A DNA stretch of 64,000 bases. It comes from JADJMO01 sp016794445 (GTDB taxonomy: Bacteria; Myxococcota_A; Polyangia; Polyangiales; JADJMO01). Under the pieces are notes generated by a model. It was not told the origin of the DNA, made no database searches, and was given only the letters and a program-made list of their open reading frames with translations. The translations under genes and the position numbers were made by a program. The stretch spans positions 1 through 64,000 of the forward strand of contig JAEUKC010000105.1 in NCBI GenBank assembly GCA_016794445.1. The letters run 5' to 3'. Shown in pieces: positions 23,600 to 33,400 of the stretch (the first letter of the stretch is position 1; each line of letters opens with the position of its first letter).

Positions 23600-24490
23600 C
23601 TACTTGCACTCGTACGTGCTCGGGCGCGTGAACGTGCAGGCGCCAGCGCAGCGCTTCTTGACAGAGAACTTCTTGCCGTCGCACTCGAGCAGCTTGGCGG
23701 GCTCGGCGCCGTCGGGCTTCTGGCAGGCCTGCTGGCCCTTCTTCTGGCAGGGCACGCCGTCGGTGGGGACCGAGAGGTCGCACGCGACGCCGTCGGCCGT
23801 CTTGCTGCAGCCCTTCGGGCCCGTGCACATCTTCTCGAACATCTTGGTGCCGTCGCAGAGCAGGATCGCGGCGCCGTCGTCGGAGCAGATCTCGGGCACC
23901 GGCGGCGTGCACGGGTCGCCCACGAGCTGCACGGAGAGGTCGCACTCGACCTCGCCCTTCTTGGCCTTGCAGCCCTTGGGGCCGCGGCAGTTGCGCACGA
24001 AGGCGAACTTGCCCTCCTTGGTGCACTCGGTGACCGACTTGCCGTCGGGCTCGCAGCCCTGCTTGGTCTGGAACGAGCGGTCGCACGCGTCGCCGGCCTT
24101 GGCGGTCGCGGTGTCGCACTCCTTGAGCAGCCCCTCGCCGCCTGCTTCGGACGTGCACCCGCCGCTGCACCCGACGACCGCCCACTTCCCGTTCTGGCAG
24201 GTGGTGGCCTCCTTCTCGCCCTTGCACATGCGCTTGCCGAGGAACCGGTCGTCGCACGGCGAGCCCACCTTGTTGCCCGAGAAATCACAGCGCGGGGTGG
24301 TGCCCTCGAGCTTGCAACCCTTGGGGCCGTCGCACGGGAGCGGCAGGAGCTTGCCGCTCTTGCAGGCGAGCAGGGTCTTGTCGTCGCCGCAGGTGTCCGC
24401 CTGACAGTCGTCGCCCGCCTTGGGCTTGCAAGCGTCGAGCGAGACGAGGGCGAGAGCGAGCGCGAAGAGCGGGGCGAACCGGGGCTTCAT
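23600..24490 (-). CDS. Cys-rich lipoprotein with about six repeated disulfide units
   Basis: 296-residue predicted lipoprotein: signal peptide ending in SLDAC (Cys21), then about six repeats of 40-50 residues. Each contains a G(D/S)xC or VGxPC opening, a C(D/K)G central turn and a PKGC or GC(S/K) knot (DGPKGCKLEG, RGPKGCKAKKG, TGPKGCSKTADG). Many Cys imply a disulfide-stabilised secreted protein. It is a different type from the Cys-rich lipoprotein at 15943-16929 but probably of similar surface location. Its ATG overlaps the TGA of the upstream POTRA-like gene (24487-24490, ATGA), so the two are coupled. Function unknown. Confidence 0.75.
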   Translation of the reverse strand: MKPRFAPLFALALALVSLDACKPKAGDDCQADTCGDDKTLLACKSGKLLPLPCDGPKGCKLEGTTPRCDFSGNKVGSPCDDRFLGKRMCKGEKEATTCQNGKWAVVGCSGGCTSEAGGEGLLKECDTATAKAGDACDRSFQTKQGCEPDGKSVTECTKEGKFAFVRNCRGPKGCKAKKGEVECDLSVQLVGDPCTPPVPEICSDDGAAILLCDGTKMFEKMCTGPKGCSKTADGVACDLSVPTDGVPCQKKGQQACQKPDGAEPAKLLECDGKKFSVKKRCAGACTFTRPSTYECK

Positions 24491-25398
24491 GGGGCCGCGA
24501 GGATCGCAAAGAACGGCCGCGTTGTCGATGGCTGCGCGCCGTGGTCCGCGCTCGGGGCGCCCATGCTCTTCGGGCGCTCGTCGACCTCCACGACGAGATC
24601 GATCTCGTCGGCGGTGGGCGCCTGCTTGGTCGAAAGGTCGACCCGCAGGAACCAGCCCGTGTCGAGGAGCCGCTGCCGCGACTTCTCGAGCTTGGTCTCC
24701 GAGTACAGGTCGCCCGCGTGCACGAGGAGCTCGGCGCGGACGGCCGCCTCCGTCACGGACTTCAGCCCGACGATCTCGATCGCGTGCAGGTGCACGAGCG
24801 GGCCGCGCACGACCGCGAGGGTGACGCCGACCGTGCGCCGCTCGAGGTCGAGCTTGGTGCTCGGGTCGGCCATCACGAAGGCGAACCCGAGGTCGCGGTA
24901 GGTGCGCTCGACGCCGTCGATCGACTGGCGCAGGAGCTTCCGCGAGAACACGTCGCCGACCTTGACCCGCGGCACCCAGCCGAGCGCCGGCGCGTGCTGG
25001 CCCCCGAGGTCCTCGTAGACGTCGAGGGCGCTGAGCCGGAACTGCACGCCCTCCTTCACGACGAAGGTCACCTCGACGAGGTCGCCCGCCGCGCGCACGG
25101 ACGGCTCGACCTTCACCTGGAGGTAGCCCTGGTCCCAGTAGAGGAGCTCGATCCGCGAGGCGTCGTGCAGCAGCACGCTGTCCTCGACGAACCCGTGGGC
25201 GACGTCGAGGTCACGCACGAGCGCGGCGCCCGCGAGGTGCTCGTTGCCAGCGAACCGGACGCGCACGCCCGTGTACGATTTCCCCTGCCACGCGACGGTG
25301 CGGGCGATGGTGACCTCGTTCGGCTCCCCCTCGGGTGCGCGCACACCGGGTCGGGTGCAGCCCATGGCGAGGAGCACGGCGAGGAGAGCGATGCGCAC
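24487..25398 (-). CDS. POTRA-like lipoprotein without a beta-barrel
   Basis: About 303 residues. The signal peptide VRIALLAVLLAMGC begins at GTG 25398; an upstream ATG at 25470 would add 24 residues lacking signal character. After the lipidated Cys, the protein consists of two to three units with the POTRA pattern: VRFAGNEHLAGAALVRDLDVAHG, RIELLYWDQGYLQVKVEP, VTFVVKEGVQFRLSALDV, LLRQSIDGVERTYRDLGFAFV, HAIEIVGLKSVTEAAVRAELLVHAGDLYS, SRQRLLDTGWFLRVDLS. Such repeats occur at the N-terminus of BamA/TamA-like assembly proteins, but the barrel is absent and the protein ends with a short polar tail. It could be a partner of a BamA-like protein or a stand-alone scaffold. It is coupled to the Cys-rich lipoprotein downstream. 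Confidence 0.75.
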   Translation of the reverse strand: MRIALLAVLLAMGCTRPGVRAPEGEPNEVTIARTVAWQGKSYTGVRVRFAGNEHLAGAALVRDLDVAHGFVEDSVLLHDASRIELLYWDQGYLQVKVEPSVRAAGDLVEVTFVVKEGVQFRLSALDVYEDLGGQHAPALGWVPRVKVGDVFSRKLLRQSIDGVERTYRDLGFAFVMADPSTKLDLERRTVGVTLAVVRGPLVHLHAIEIVGLKSVTEAAVRAELLVHAGDLYSETKLEKSRQRLLDTGWFLRVDLSTKQAPTADEIDLVVEVDERPKSMGAPSADHGAQPSTTRPFFAILAAP

Positions 25399-25442
25399 CC
25401 CCTTTCGTACCGCACTTCTCGTGGCGAGCCACGCACCGCACC

Positions 25443-25471
25443 TCGACGGAACGCAAAAGGGGCAGTACAAC
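25443..25471 (+). promoter_or_regulatory. Candidate promoter for tRNA-Lys
   Basis: TCGACG (25443-25448, 4 of 6 with TTGACA) and TACAAC (25466-25471, 4 of 6 with TATAAT) are separated by exactly 17 bases. Transcription would start near 25478, a few bases before the mature tRNA. The position and spacing fit; the boxes are only moderate. Confidence 0.4.
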
Positions 25472-25484
25472 CCCTCGGCTTCGA

Positions 25485-25557
25485 GGGCCCCTAGCTCAGT
25501 CGGTGGAGCAGCGGACTTTTAATCCGTTGGTCGTGGGTTCGAACCCCACGGGGCCTA
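25485..25557 (+). tRNA. tRNA-Lys (anticodon UUU)
   Basis: A full cloverleaf can be folded by eye. The acceptor stem pairs GGGCCCC (25485-25491) with GGGGCCT (25550-25556), with discriminator A at 25557. The D-arm is GCTC...GAGC. The anticodon stem GCGGA/TCCGT encloses loop CTTTTAA with anticodon TTT at 25518-25520. The T-arm is GTGGG TTCGAAC CCCAC. The first acceptor pair is G-U. CCA is not encoded. Confidence 0.97.
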
Positions 25558-25561
25558 CCCC

Positions 25562-25585
25562 GTCCGTGAACCAGTCCGTGAACCA
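25562..25585 (+). repeat. 12-bp tandem repeat just after the tRNA
   Basis: GTCCGTGAACCA occurs twice in perfect tandem (25562-25573 and 25574-25585), four bases beyond the tRNA. A short hairpin (ACCAG 25582-25586 / CTGGT 25592-25596) follows and could help end transcription. There is no duplicated tRNA 3' end that would mark an integration site. Confidence 0.7.
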
Positions 25586-25646
25586 GAGCGGCTGGTGCAA
25601 TCCGCCCGCGTGACAGCTGAGCCTGCACGATCGTACGTTCGCCCTC

Positions 25647-26003
25647 ATGAGCGATTTCAACATGAAGGATCTGTCGCCGGGCGCCCTCGTCTCGGCGGTC
25701 ACCACCGGCGAAGGTTTCGGCAACCCGCGCCTCGTCGCGCTCGCGGCGATGGGCCTCGGCCTCCTGCTCGCGGCGGGCAACTTCGTCCTCATCTTCGTCC
25801 TCAACCGGTACTACCCGTACCTGCTCGGCATCGCGCCGATCCTGCTGATGGGCGGCCTGTTCATGGTCGCAACCGGCGAGCCCAAGTCGCGCGGCGAGGG
25901 CCAGACCGCGCCCATGTGGACCCGCGCCGGCCTCGCCGGCTCCATGGTGCTCGGGCTCGGCATCGGCGTCGCGCTCGTGTTCCTCGTGCACTGGGGTCCC
26001 TGA
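25647..26003 (+). CDS. Small three-helix membrane protein
   Basis: 118-residue protein with no family I recognise. After a short polar N-terminus there are three hydrophobic segments: LVALAAMGLGLLLAAGNFVLIFVL, YPYLLGIAPILLMGGLFMVA and AGLAGSMVLGLGIGVALVFLV. A cytoplasmic-looking loop with KSRGEG separates the last two. It starts at ATG 25647, ends 20 bases before the stop of the convergent giant kinase gene, and stands alone after the tRNA. Inner-membrane location is the only safe prediction. Confidence 0.72.
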   Translation: MSDFNMKDLSPGALVSAVTTGEGFGNPRLVALAAMGLGLLLAAGNFVLIFVLNRYYPYLLGIAPILLMGGLFMVATGEPKSRGEGQTAPMWTRAGLAGSMVLGLGIGVALVFLVHWGP

Positions 26004-26022
26004 GGATCTGCTTCCCCGGGCG

Positions 26023-29000
26023 TCAGGCTCGTTCGACGAGCCGCTCGACGCCGGGGGTGTAGAGCCGCGTCATCGCTTCGACGTTCCGCACGCCGAGTCG
26101 TCCGAGCGCGTCCTCGGCCTCCGTCACCAGTCGTCGTCCTTCGTCGCCGCCGAGCAGCTGTCCGCGGCGGCGACGGACCGCGGCGGCGCGAAGCAACATG
26201 TGGGTCGCGGCCAGCGCTTGGTCGGCGCGCACGAGCTCCGCGAGCGTCCCAGCCCGGTCGCCGCGCACGGCCGATACCCCGGCGCGGAGCACCGGTGCGA
26301 GAGCGAGCGTCCACGGGGTTCCTACCCGGCCGATGTCCCGCGCGTCGTTCGCGGCGCGCGCGACGAGATCGGTCGAGGCAGAGCCGTCGGTCGCAGCGGC
26401 GGCGGCGATCGCACACCGCGCGTGCTGATCGAGCTGGAGTACCCGGACGGTCTCGACGCGGAGCAGCAGCGAACGCCGCAGGGCCGAGGACGCCCGCCGC
26501 AGTCGCTCGAGTCCCCGTCGCGGCTCGCCGACGTAGAGGTCGAGATCGAGGAGAGCCAGCAGCACGTAGTAGTGCTGGATGTGGAACACCCCGCGGGGCA
26601 GCTCTTCCTCGAGTCGGCGGAGGTTCTCTGCAGCAGCGTCCGGCTGGTCCTCGGCGAGGTGGAGCATCGTGAGCGGGATCGCACGAAAGTTCGCCATCGC
26701 GTACTCGTCGCCACGGATCGCTGCGGTACGGAGGACCGGGGGCAGCCGGGTGGCGAGCTCGGCGATCTCTCCCCGGAGCACCAGGGTGCGGTAGAGCATC
26801 GTGCGCGTGGAGCTGAGCAACCAGTTCACGTCGATGCACCGGTCCCGGAACCCCTCCTCGGCCGCGACGAAGGCCGTCTTCGCGTCGTCCCACTCGCCGT
26901 TCATGTAGCTCGCGTACCCGGCGGCCAGGTCCGTGAGCGCCTTCGCTTCGGGGGTGTCGACCCGCCGAGCAATCGCCTTCGCCGCGTCGAGCAGCGCGAA
27001 GGTGCGCGCCCTCGTGCGAGCGCCGCCCGCCGAGGTGAAGCAGACCTCGAGGGACAGCGCCCGCGCGATGCGGCGCGGATCGCCGGCGTCGAGGGACAAC
27101 AGCAGGTTCTTGGTCTGGAAGAAGGCGCCGCGCACGTTGTCGGTCATGGCGAAGCCCGCAGCGGCGGCGCCGAGGCTGTCGATCCGCACGATCGCGACCC
27201 GGTCGAGGCGCTCGGGTGCTTCTCGGAAGCCGAGGCCCCGCAGGACCAGCTGGAGCCGCGTGACGATCACCCAGAAGAGGACGCTCAGCGGGGAGACGGG
27301 GAACCGCTCGCCGACGTCGGCCAGCACCGAGCGCAGGAGGGCATACCCGCGGTCGAAGTGGCCGCTCACCAGGAACTGTTCGGCCGCGCGTCGGCGCAGC
27401 TCGAGCGCCTCGAGCGCGGAGGCGTGGCCGGCCATGCGGAGCCTCACCTCCGCCGCCTCGGCGTCGCGCCCGTCGTTCGTCAGCGCCTCGGCCAGCGCGA
27501 GCCGGAGCTCCTGCTCCGTCTCCGTGGTGAGCGCCGGATGACGTAGAGCGCGCTCGAACAGCGCCGCGGCCCGGTCGAACGCCAGGGTCTCGGCCGCCTT
27601 CGCCGCCGCGACGGCCGCCGCCGCAGCAGCGTTGGTCGGCTCACCGCCCTCGTCGAAGTGGACCACGAGGGCCTCGTGATCGTTGCTGCTGGTCTCCACG
27701 AGCGCCTCGGCGAGCGCGCGGTGGGTCTCCGCGCGCGAGCGATCGTCGAGCCGCGCGACCACCGTCTCGCGCACGCGGTCGTGGTAGGTGACCAGGCGGT
27801 ACTCGTCGCGGACCTGCGACGAGCGCACGAGCCTCGCGGCGCGCAGCTGGGCGAGCGCGGTCGCTTCGCGCTCGCCGGTGAGCTCGGCGGCGATCCCGGC
27901 CACCGTGCGCGAGAGCGGCGTCGCGGCGATCGCGACGACCTCGAGGAGGCGGCGCGCATCGTCGGAGAGCGCACGGACCTGCTCGTCCAGGACCTCTTCG
28001 AGGCGCGGAGAGGCGGCGGAACCCGCGAGCCCTCGCCGCGTGTCGGCCTGCTGCGCGAGGACGTCGACGAAGAACGGACTGCCGCGCGACTCCGCGGCGA
28101 TGGCCACGGCCTGCGCCTCGCGCTCGGGTGTGTCGCCGAGGAGCGCCCGGGCGAGCTCGCGCGCGTCGGAGGGATCGAGCGTCCCGACCTCGATCTCCCT
28201 GGTCTCGATCGCCCCCTTCTCCTCCGCGCGGCGGAGGGCGGCCACGAAGACCGAGCCCGCGTCCTCGCTCCGGTAGCTCGCCACGAGGAGGAGCGGCGGC
28301 GGATCCGGGGGCCGCAGGAGCTCCTCGACGAGCCCGGCGCTGTCGGCATCGGCCCACTGGAGGTCGTCGATGAACAGGACGAGCGGCCGCCGCATGGCGA
28401 TCCTCGTGAGCAGCTCCCGGAGCGCCGAGGCGGCGCGGCGCCGGAGTTCCTGGGGGTCGGCGACGTCACGGCGGCGCGAGAGGACCGCGGCCACGGCGTC
28501 GATCCCCTTGAGCACCGGGAACAGGCGGGTCAGCGCCCGGATCTCGAGGGGGAGCACGACGTCCACCTCGGCCGGAGGGAGGCGCTGCAGGTGCACGCTC
28601 AGGGCGTCCACGATGCCATCGAGCGCCTTGTAGGGCACCGACTCCCGCTCGTAGCACCGGGCCGCGAGCACCACGGTGTCGGGCTGCGGGTCGGCGAGCC
28701 CGTCGAGGAAACGCTGCACGAGCAGGCTCTTGCCCATGCCCGAGCGACCGCGCACGTGGACCACCGAGCAGCCTCCAGCGAGGGCCGTCTCGAACGATCG
28801 CGAGAGTTCGGCGAGGTGAGGCGCCCGACCGACGAACGCGGAGTGCGACGGTCGAGCGGGCGAGGTTGGTGACGGCGCCGCGCTCAGCAGGCGTCGCAGC
28901 TCGGCGGACGACGGCCTCCGGGAGGGGCTCCGCTCGAGCAGGCGCGTGCACAGCGCATCGAGGTCGGGAGGCACGGCGGCGGTCCGCTCTCGCGGGGAGC

Positions 29001-29712
29001 GCGCGGGATCTCGCTGCTTCTCGAGCAGGATGCGCATCGGAGGGCCGACGAAGGGCAGCGTCCCGGTCAGCGCCTCGTAGAGGATGACCCCGAGCGAGTA
29101 CCAGTCGCTCGCCTCGGTGAGACCGCTCCCCGCCCCTTGCTCGGGGGACATGTACTCCGGCGTGCCGACGAGGCCAGGGTCGAAGACCTCACCCCCCTCG
29201 AGGCCGAGGCGCGACACGAGGCCGAAGTCCAGGACCACGACGCGCCCCTCCTCCGTGACGAGGACGTTCGAAGGCTTGAGGTCGCGGTGCAGCTTGCCGG
29301 AGGCGTGCAGCGCCGAGACGCCGTCGACGAGCTGGACCAGCGCCGATCGGAGGCGAGCCTCGTCGCACGCGAGACCCCCCTCGGACCTCGCCCCCGCCGT
29401 GACGTGACCGAGGAAGTCTTTGCCCTGGACCAGCTCCATCGTGAAGAACAGGCGGTCGAGGTCGGCTTCGAGCTCGTACAGCGTGACCAGGTTGGGGTGG
29501 ACGACGTCGGCCAGCGCTCGGAACTCGTTCTTGAACCGGTAGAGGTCTCTCGGCCCGAGGCGCCGCATCGTCTTGAGGGCGACCTGCGCGCCACGCGCGC
29601 GATCGAAGGCCTCGTAGACGACCCCCATGCCTCCTCGACCGAGCGGGCGGCGAATCTCGTAGCGACCGGCGAGGCAATCGCCGAGTGCGAACTCCAAGAC
29701 CTCGTCGACCAT
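26023..29712 (-). CDS. Ser/Thr protein kinase fused to AAA ATPase and TPR-like helical region
   Basis: 1229-residue protein. The N-terminal Hanks kinase has the glycine loop LGRGGMGVVYEAF (24-36), Lys47, HRDLKPSN from 143 and DFG at 162-164, so it appears active. The activation region has GTPEYMSPEQ. After a short Ser/Pro linker, an AAA_16 domain begins with FVGRAPHLAEL and Walker A RGRSGMGKSLL, and a Walker B-like stretch is VLFIDDLQWADAD. The second half is a long TPR/helical array. This layout is the PknB-AAA-TPR type, abundant in myxobacteria; unlike the kinase at 1105-5511, it lacks a cyclase-like insert. Start ATG 29712 has GGGAGG just upstream. It is monocistronic in appearance. Substrates unknown. 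Confidence 0.9.
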   Translation of the reverse strand: MVDEVLEFALGDCLAGRYEIRRPLGRGGMGVVYEAFDRARGAQVALKTMRRLGPRDLYRFKNEFRALADVVHPNLVTLYELEADLDRLFFTMELVQGKDFLGHVTAGARSEGGLACDEARLRSALVQLVDGVSALHASGKLHRDLKPSNVLVTEEGRVVVLDFGLVSRLGLEGGEVFDPGLVGTPEYMSPEQGAGSGLTEASDWYSLGVILYEALTGTLPFVGPPMRILLEKQRDPARSPRERTAAVPPDLDALCTRLLERSPSRRPSSAELRRLLSAAPSPTSPARPSHSAFVGRAPHLAELSRSFETALAGGCSVVHVRGRSGMGKSLLVQRFLDGLADPQPDTVVLAARCYERESVPYKALDGIVDALSVHLQRLPPAEVDVVLPLEIRALTRLFPVLKGIDAVAAVLSRRRDVADPQELRRRAASALRELLTRIAMRRPLVLFIDDLQWADADSAGLVEELLRPPDPPPLLLVASYRSEDAGSVFVAALRRAEEKGAIETREIEVGTLDPSDARELARALLGDTPEREAQAVAIAAESRGSPFFVDVLAQQADTRRGLAGSAASPRLEEVLDEQVRALSDDARRLLEVVAIAATPLSRTVAGIAAELTGEREATALAQLRAARLVRSSQVRDEYRLVTYHDRVRETVVARLDDRSRAETHRALAEALVETSSNDHEALVVHFDEGGEPTNAAAAAAVAAAKAAETLAFDRAAALFERALRHPALTTETEQELRLALAEALTNDGRDAEAAEVRLRMAGHASALEALELRRRAAEQFLVSGHFDRGYALLRSVLADVGERFPVSPLSVLFWVIVTRLQLVLRGLGFREAPERLDRVAIVRIDSLGAAAAGFAMTDNVRGAFFQTKNLLLSLDAGDPRRIARALSLEVCFTSAGGARTRARTFALLDAAKAIARRVDTPEAKALTDLAAGYASYMNGEWDDAKTAFVAAEEGFRDRCIDVNWLLSSTRTMLYRTLVLRGEIAELATRLPPVLRTAAIRGDEYAMANFRAIPLTMLHLAEDQPDAAAENLRRLEEELPRGVFHIQHYYVLLALLDLDLYVGEPRRGLERLRRASSALRRSLLLRVETVRVLQLDQHARCAIAAAAATDGSASTDLVARAANDARDIGRVGTPWTLALAPVLRAGVSAVRGDRAGTLAELVRADQALAATHMLLRAAAVRRRRGQLLGGDEGRRLVTEAEDALGRLGVRNVEAMTRLYTPGVERLVERA

Positions 29713-29792
29713 CGCACCTCCCGACCCCTCTGACGGAGCCGAGAGCCAGGATACTCGGCGCGACCCGGCGGCGTGAGTGATAGGTCAGCACC

Positions 29793-30467
29793 TCAGCAAG
29801 GAGCCAGCGCGGCGCGCAACACCTCGTCGAACATCGCCGGGGTGAGGCGCCCGGTCTGGGTGTTCTGCTGGCTCACGTGGTAGCTCCCGTGCAGCCAGTA
29901 GGGCCCGCACGGCACGGCCACGCCGTGGCCGAACTTCGGTCGCGGCGTCGGCAGCGCCACGCCCCGCCGCGCGAGGTGGTCGAGCACCGCGGAGAACGCG
30001 AGGGCGCCGAGCGCGAGGAATCGCCGTCGCCGGGGCAGCAGCGCGAGCTCGCGGTCGAAGAAGTCGCTGCACGTGTCGATCTCGTCCGCGAGCGGCGCGT
30101 TGTCCGGCGGCGCGCAGCGCACGGGACAGAGGACGTAGGCCCCGCGTAGCGCGAGCCCGTCGCCGCACCCTGAGCTCTCGGCCTGGTTCGCGAGGCCCGC
30201 GCGGTGGAGCGCGGCGTAGAGGAAATCCCCCGAGCGATCGCCCGTGAACACGCGGCCCGTGCGGTTCGCGCCGTGCGCGCCAGGGGCGAGGCCGACGAGG
30301 ATCAGTGGGGCGCGACGGTCTCCGAAGCCGGCGACCGGGCGGCCCCAGTAGGCCTCGTCGCGGTAGGCGCGCCGCTTCTCGATCGCCACGGACTCGCGGT
30401 GCTCGACGAGCCGCGGGCACCTCCGGCACGCGTGGATCTCGTCGCGCAACACGGCGAGGCGGGTCAC
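29793..30467 (-). CDS. Family 5 uracil-DNA glycosylase (UDGb type)
   Basis: 224-residue DNA repair enzyme removing uracil and related deaminated bases. The active-site motif GLAPGAHGANRTGRVFTGDRSGDF matches the family 5 (UDGb) signature GLAPxAHGxNRTGRxFTGD, which has Ala/Gly where other families carry Asp or Asn. Cys residues in CRRCPRL near the N-terminus and in YVLCPVRCAPP fit the Fe-S cluster of family 4/5 enzymes. A further motif, GSYHVSQQNTQTG, supplies the conserved His near the C-terminus. The start is GTG 30467, overlapping the TGA of the upstream sulfatase-like gene (GTGA). Coupling of a DNA repair gene to a membrane enzyme gene is probably just operon compaction. Confidence 0.9.
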   Translation of the reverse strand: MTRLAVLRDEIHACRRCPRLVEHRESVAIEKRRAYRDEAYWGRPVAGFGDRRAPLILVGLAPGAHGANRTGRVFTGDRSGDFLYAALHRAGLANQAESSGCGDGLALRGAYVLCPVRCAPPDNAPLADEIDTCSDFFDRELALLPRRRRFLALGALAFSAVLDHLARRGVALPTPRPKFGHGVAVPCGPYWLHGSYHVSQQNTQTGRLTPAMFDEVLRAALAPC

Positions 30468-33400
30468 GGGTCCTCGAGCCCCCGATCGGCCTTGGGCGGC
30501 GGCAGATCCGCGACCCGCGGGATCAGCGCGACGCCCCGCACCTTCGCCGTGGAGAGCCACTGGATCGTGAGGGGCCCGATGGGGCGGGCCGGCAGCTCCG
30601 CGACCGGACCGGCGGCCGTCGTCTGCACCGGCACCTTCACGCCGTCGATCGTGAGCTCGACCGCGGTGCCGGGGGGCACGCCGAGGACCAGCACGCGCCA
30701 CGCCCCGGCCTTGCCGATCGTGGCGACGAGCTTGCCCTGCACGACCGGCTCGGGGGCGCGCACCATCCACGGCACCGCGCGCCCCGTGAGCAGCGTGAGC
30801 AGCGTGTCTCCGCCGCCCGGTGGCAGCTCCGGCACCCCGAGGAAGCGGACCACGTGGGGGAGCGCGGCGTCCCCTGCCCCGAGCTTCGCGAGCGCCTGCG
30901 CGAGCGGCATGCGCGCGTCGAGGTGTCGCTCTCCGGCGAGGCGCTGCAAGAGGGCCGGCGCCGCGCCGGTGTCGGCGAGCGCACCGAGGGCCTCGGCGGC
31001 CGCCGCGCGGAGTCGAACGTCGTCGAGGGCGGCGACCAGCACCGGCGTCGCCTTGCGGCCGAGCAGCGGCTGCCCCCGCCCGAGCCTCGCGAGGCCACGG
31101 ATCGACGCGCGGGCGAGCACGCCGTCTCCCCGCACCTCGACCAGCAGCGCGAGCAGCCGATCGAACGCGACCGGCATCGCGGCGACGGGCACGACGGCCG
31201 CCTCCGAGGCCGCGAGGGCCGCGAACCGGGAGAGCGCGTCGTCCTCGGCGATGAGCGCCGGCAGTCGGGCGGCCTCGGCCGATTTCGGGTCGGTGCGCAC
31301 CGCGGCGACGGTGAGCCAGCCGCGCACGAGGGCGTCCTTCTCGAGGCCGAGCGCGCGCACCACGTGCGGCGAGGTCTCGGTCCGCGCGAGGCGCGCGAGG
31401 GCCTCGGCGGCGCGCCGACGGAAGGCCACGTCGACGTCGTCGAGCAGCGGCGCGACCTCGATCGCGGCGTCGGCGTCGCCGGAGAACGCGCGGCGCAACG
31501 GCTCGGGCCAGCCGACCCCTCCGAGCCCCTCGAGCGCCGCGCTCGCCGCGAGCAGCGCCGACGTCTGCTTGCGGAGCGCGGCGACACGCGCGGGGTCGGT
31601 GATCGGCTGCAGCTGGAGAGGATCGCGATCGAGGTCGTAGAGGGCACAGGTGGAGAGCACGCGGTTGCAGAGGAGGCGCTGCGCGCCCCGCGCGAACATG
31701 GTCTGGTCCTCGACCTCGGCGAACGCGAGCCCCTCGCCGAGGGTGGGCTCGGCGACCGCCAGCAGGTGCCCGAGGTCGCGCCCGCGCACGCGGGGCGGGC
31801 GCGGGATCCCGTAGGCCGAGAGCGCCGTCGGGAGCAGATCCACGAGCTGCACCGGCTCGCGGACCCGCCTACCCTTGGCGACGAGCCCGGGCGCAGACAC
31901 GATCAGCGGCACGCGCACCTGCTCCTCGTAGACCGTGGTGCCGTGGTAGCGCGCGCCGTGCTCCCCGAAGGCCTCCCCGTGGTCGGCCGAGACGATCACC
32001 ATCGCCGTGGGGCGCGCGGCGCGGAACGCCGCCACCATGCGCCCGATGCCGGCGTCGGCCTCGGCGACCTCGCTGTCGTAGCGGTCGACGTCGCCCTCGC
32101 CGAACGGGTGGTCGGGGTGGGTGACGTAGGGCTCGTGCGGCTCGAACAGGTGCACCCACACGAAGAGCGGCTTGTCCTTCGGGGCGCTGGCGAGGTAGCC
32201 GGCGAGCTGCGAGGCGCGCAGCGGGGGCGTCGCGAACTCGACCTTGGCGTACTCGAAGTCGAGCCCCCGCTTCGCGAGGTCGCCGAATCGCTCCGCGTCG
32301 ACGTGGTAAATGGCCGGCGGGTAGAAGGCCGCCGTGCGGAACCCGTAGGCGCGGAACAGCCCGGCCCACGTCTCGTCCGGTCGGCGCGCGCTCCCCGTCG
32401 CCCCCGCGAGCGACAGCACCGGGCGCAGGTATTTGCCGGTCATGAGCGAGGAGATCGCGTACGACGTGTGGGGCGTCGGCGTGTACGCGCGCTCGAACAG
32501 CACGCCCTCGCGGGCCAGCGCGTCCAGGGTCGGCGTGGTCTTGCGGGGATAGCCGTAGCAGCCGAGGTGATCGGCGCGCAGCGCATCGACGGTGACGAGC
32601 AGCAGATCGCGGCCTCCGGCGTGCAGGGCGCGGGTGCTCGCGGCGACCGCGAGGGGATCGGGGGCGCCCTCGTCGTCGATGGGCCGTGGCGGCCATCGCT
32701 TGACGGCGAGCGCCGCCACGCGGCCCAGCATCAGGCTCCGTTCGTCGACCACGCGGCGCGCGTTGTCGAAGCGCGCGAGCTCCTCGCCCGCCTTCGGGGC
32801 GTAGCGGAGCGCGACCGTCATCCACGCGAGCGCCGCGGCCGCGAGGAGCTCGAGCGCGGTGAGTGCGCGGCGACCGAGGCCGAGCCACGCGCCGATCACC
32901 CCGTCGACCGCGATCAGGAGGCCGCCGAGCGCGACGAGCACGAGCGTGAGGTGGAAGACCGGGTAGAGTCGGGGCAGCACGCGGGCATCGACGACCAGCG
33001 CGGCGCCGACGACGACCACCCCGAGGGCGAGGCCGAGCCACGGTCGGGGCGCGAGCGACCGCCGCACCTCCCGCGCGGCGAACCAGGTGAGGAGCCCGGC
33101 GACGAACACGAGGCAGAGCACGAACGGCAGTCGCACCTCGAGGGCCCGGGCCTTGCGACCGGTCGAGAGCGCGAGCCCGAGCCACACCGCGCCCGTGGTG
33201 GAGAGCAGGGTCCAGGCGACGCGGCCGCTGCGCCGCTCGAGGAGCGACAGGAACGCCGAGAACGCCGACAGCACCAGCAGGCCGGGCAACAGCACCGCGA
33301 ACGCGAGGGTGGGCGCGCCGACCGCCACGACCGCGGCGTCCCACTCCCCGGCGATCTCGGCGCCCGCGGCGCGCAGGGTGCGCAGCCCCTCGAGCCGGAG

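Noticed and set aside
25485..25660. Integrative element inserted at tRNA-Lys
   Set aside because: No integrase gene and no duplicated tRNA 3' end were found; neighbouring genes look native.
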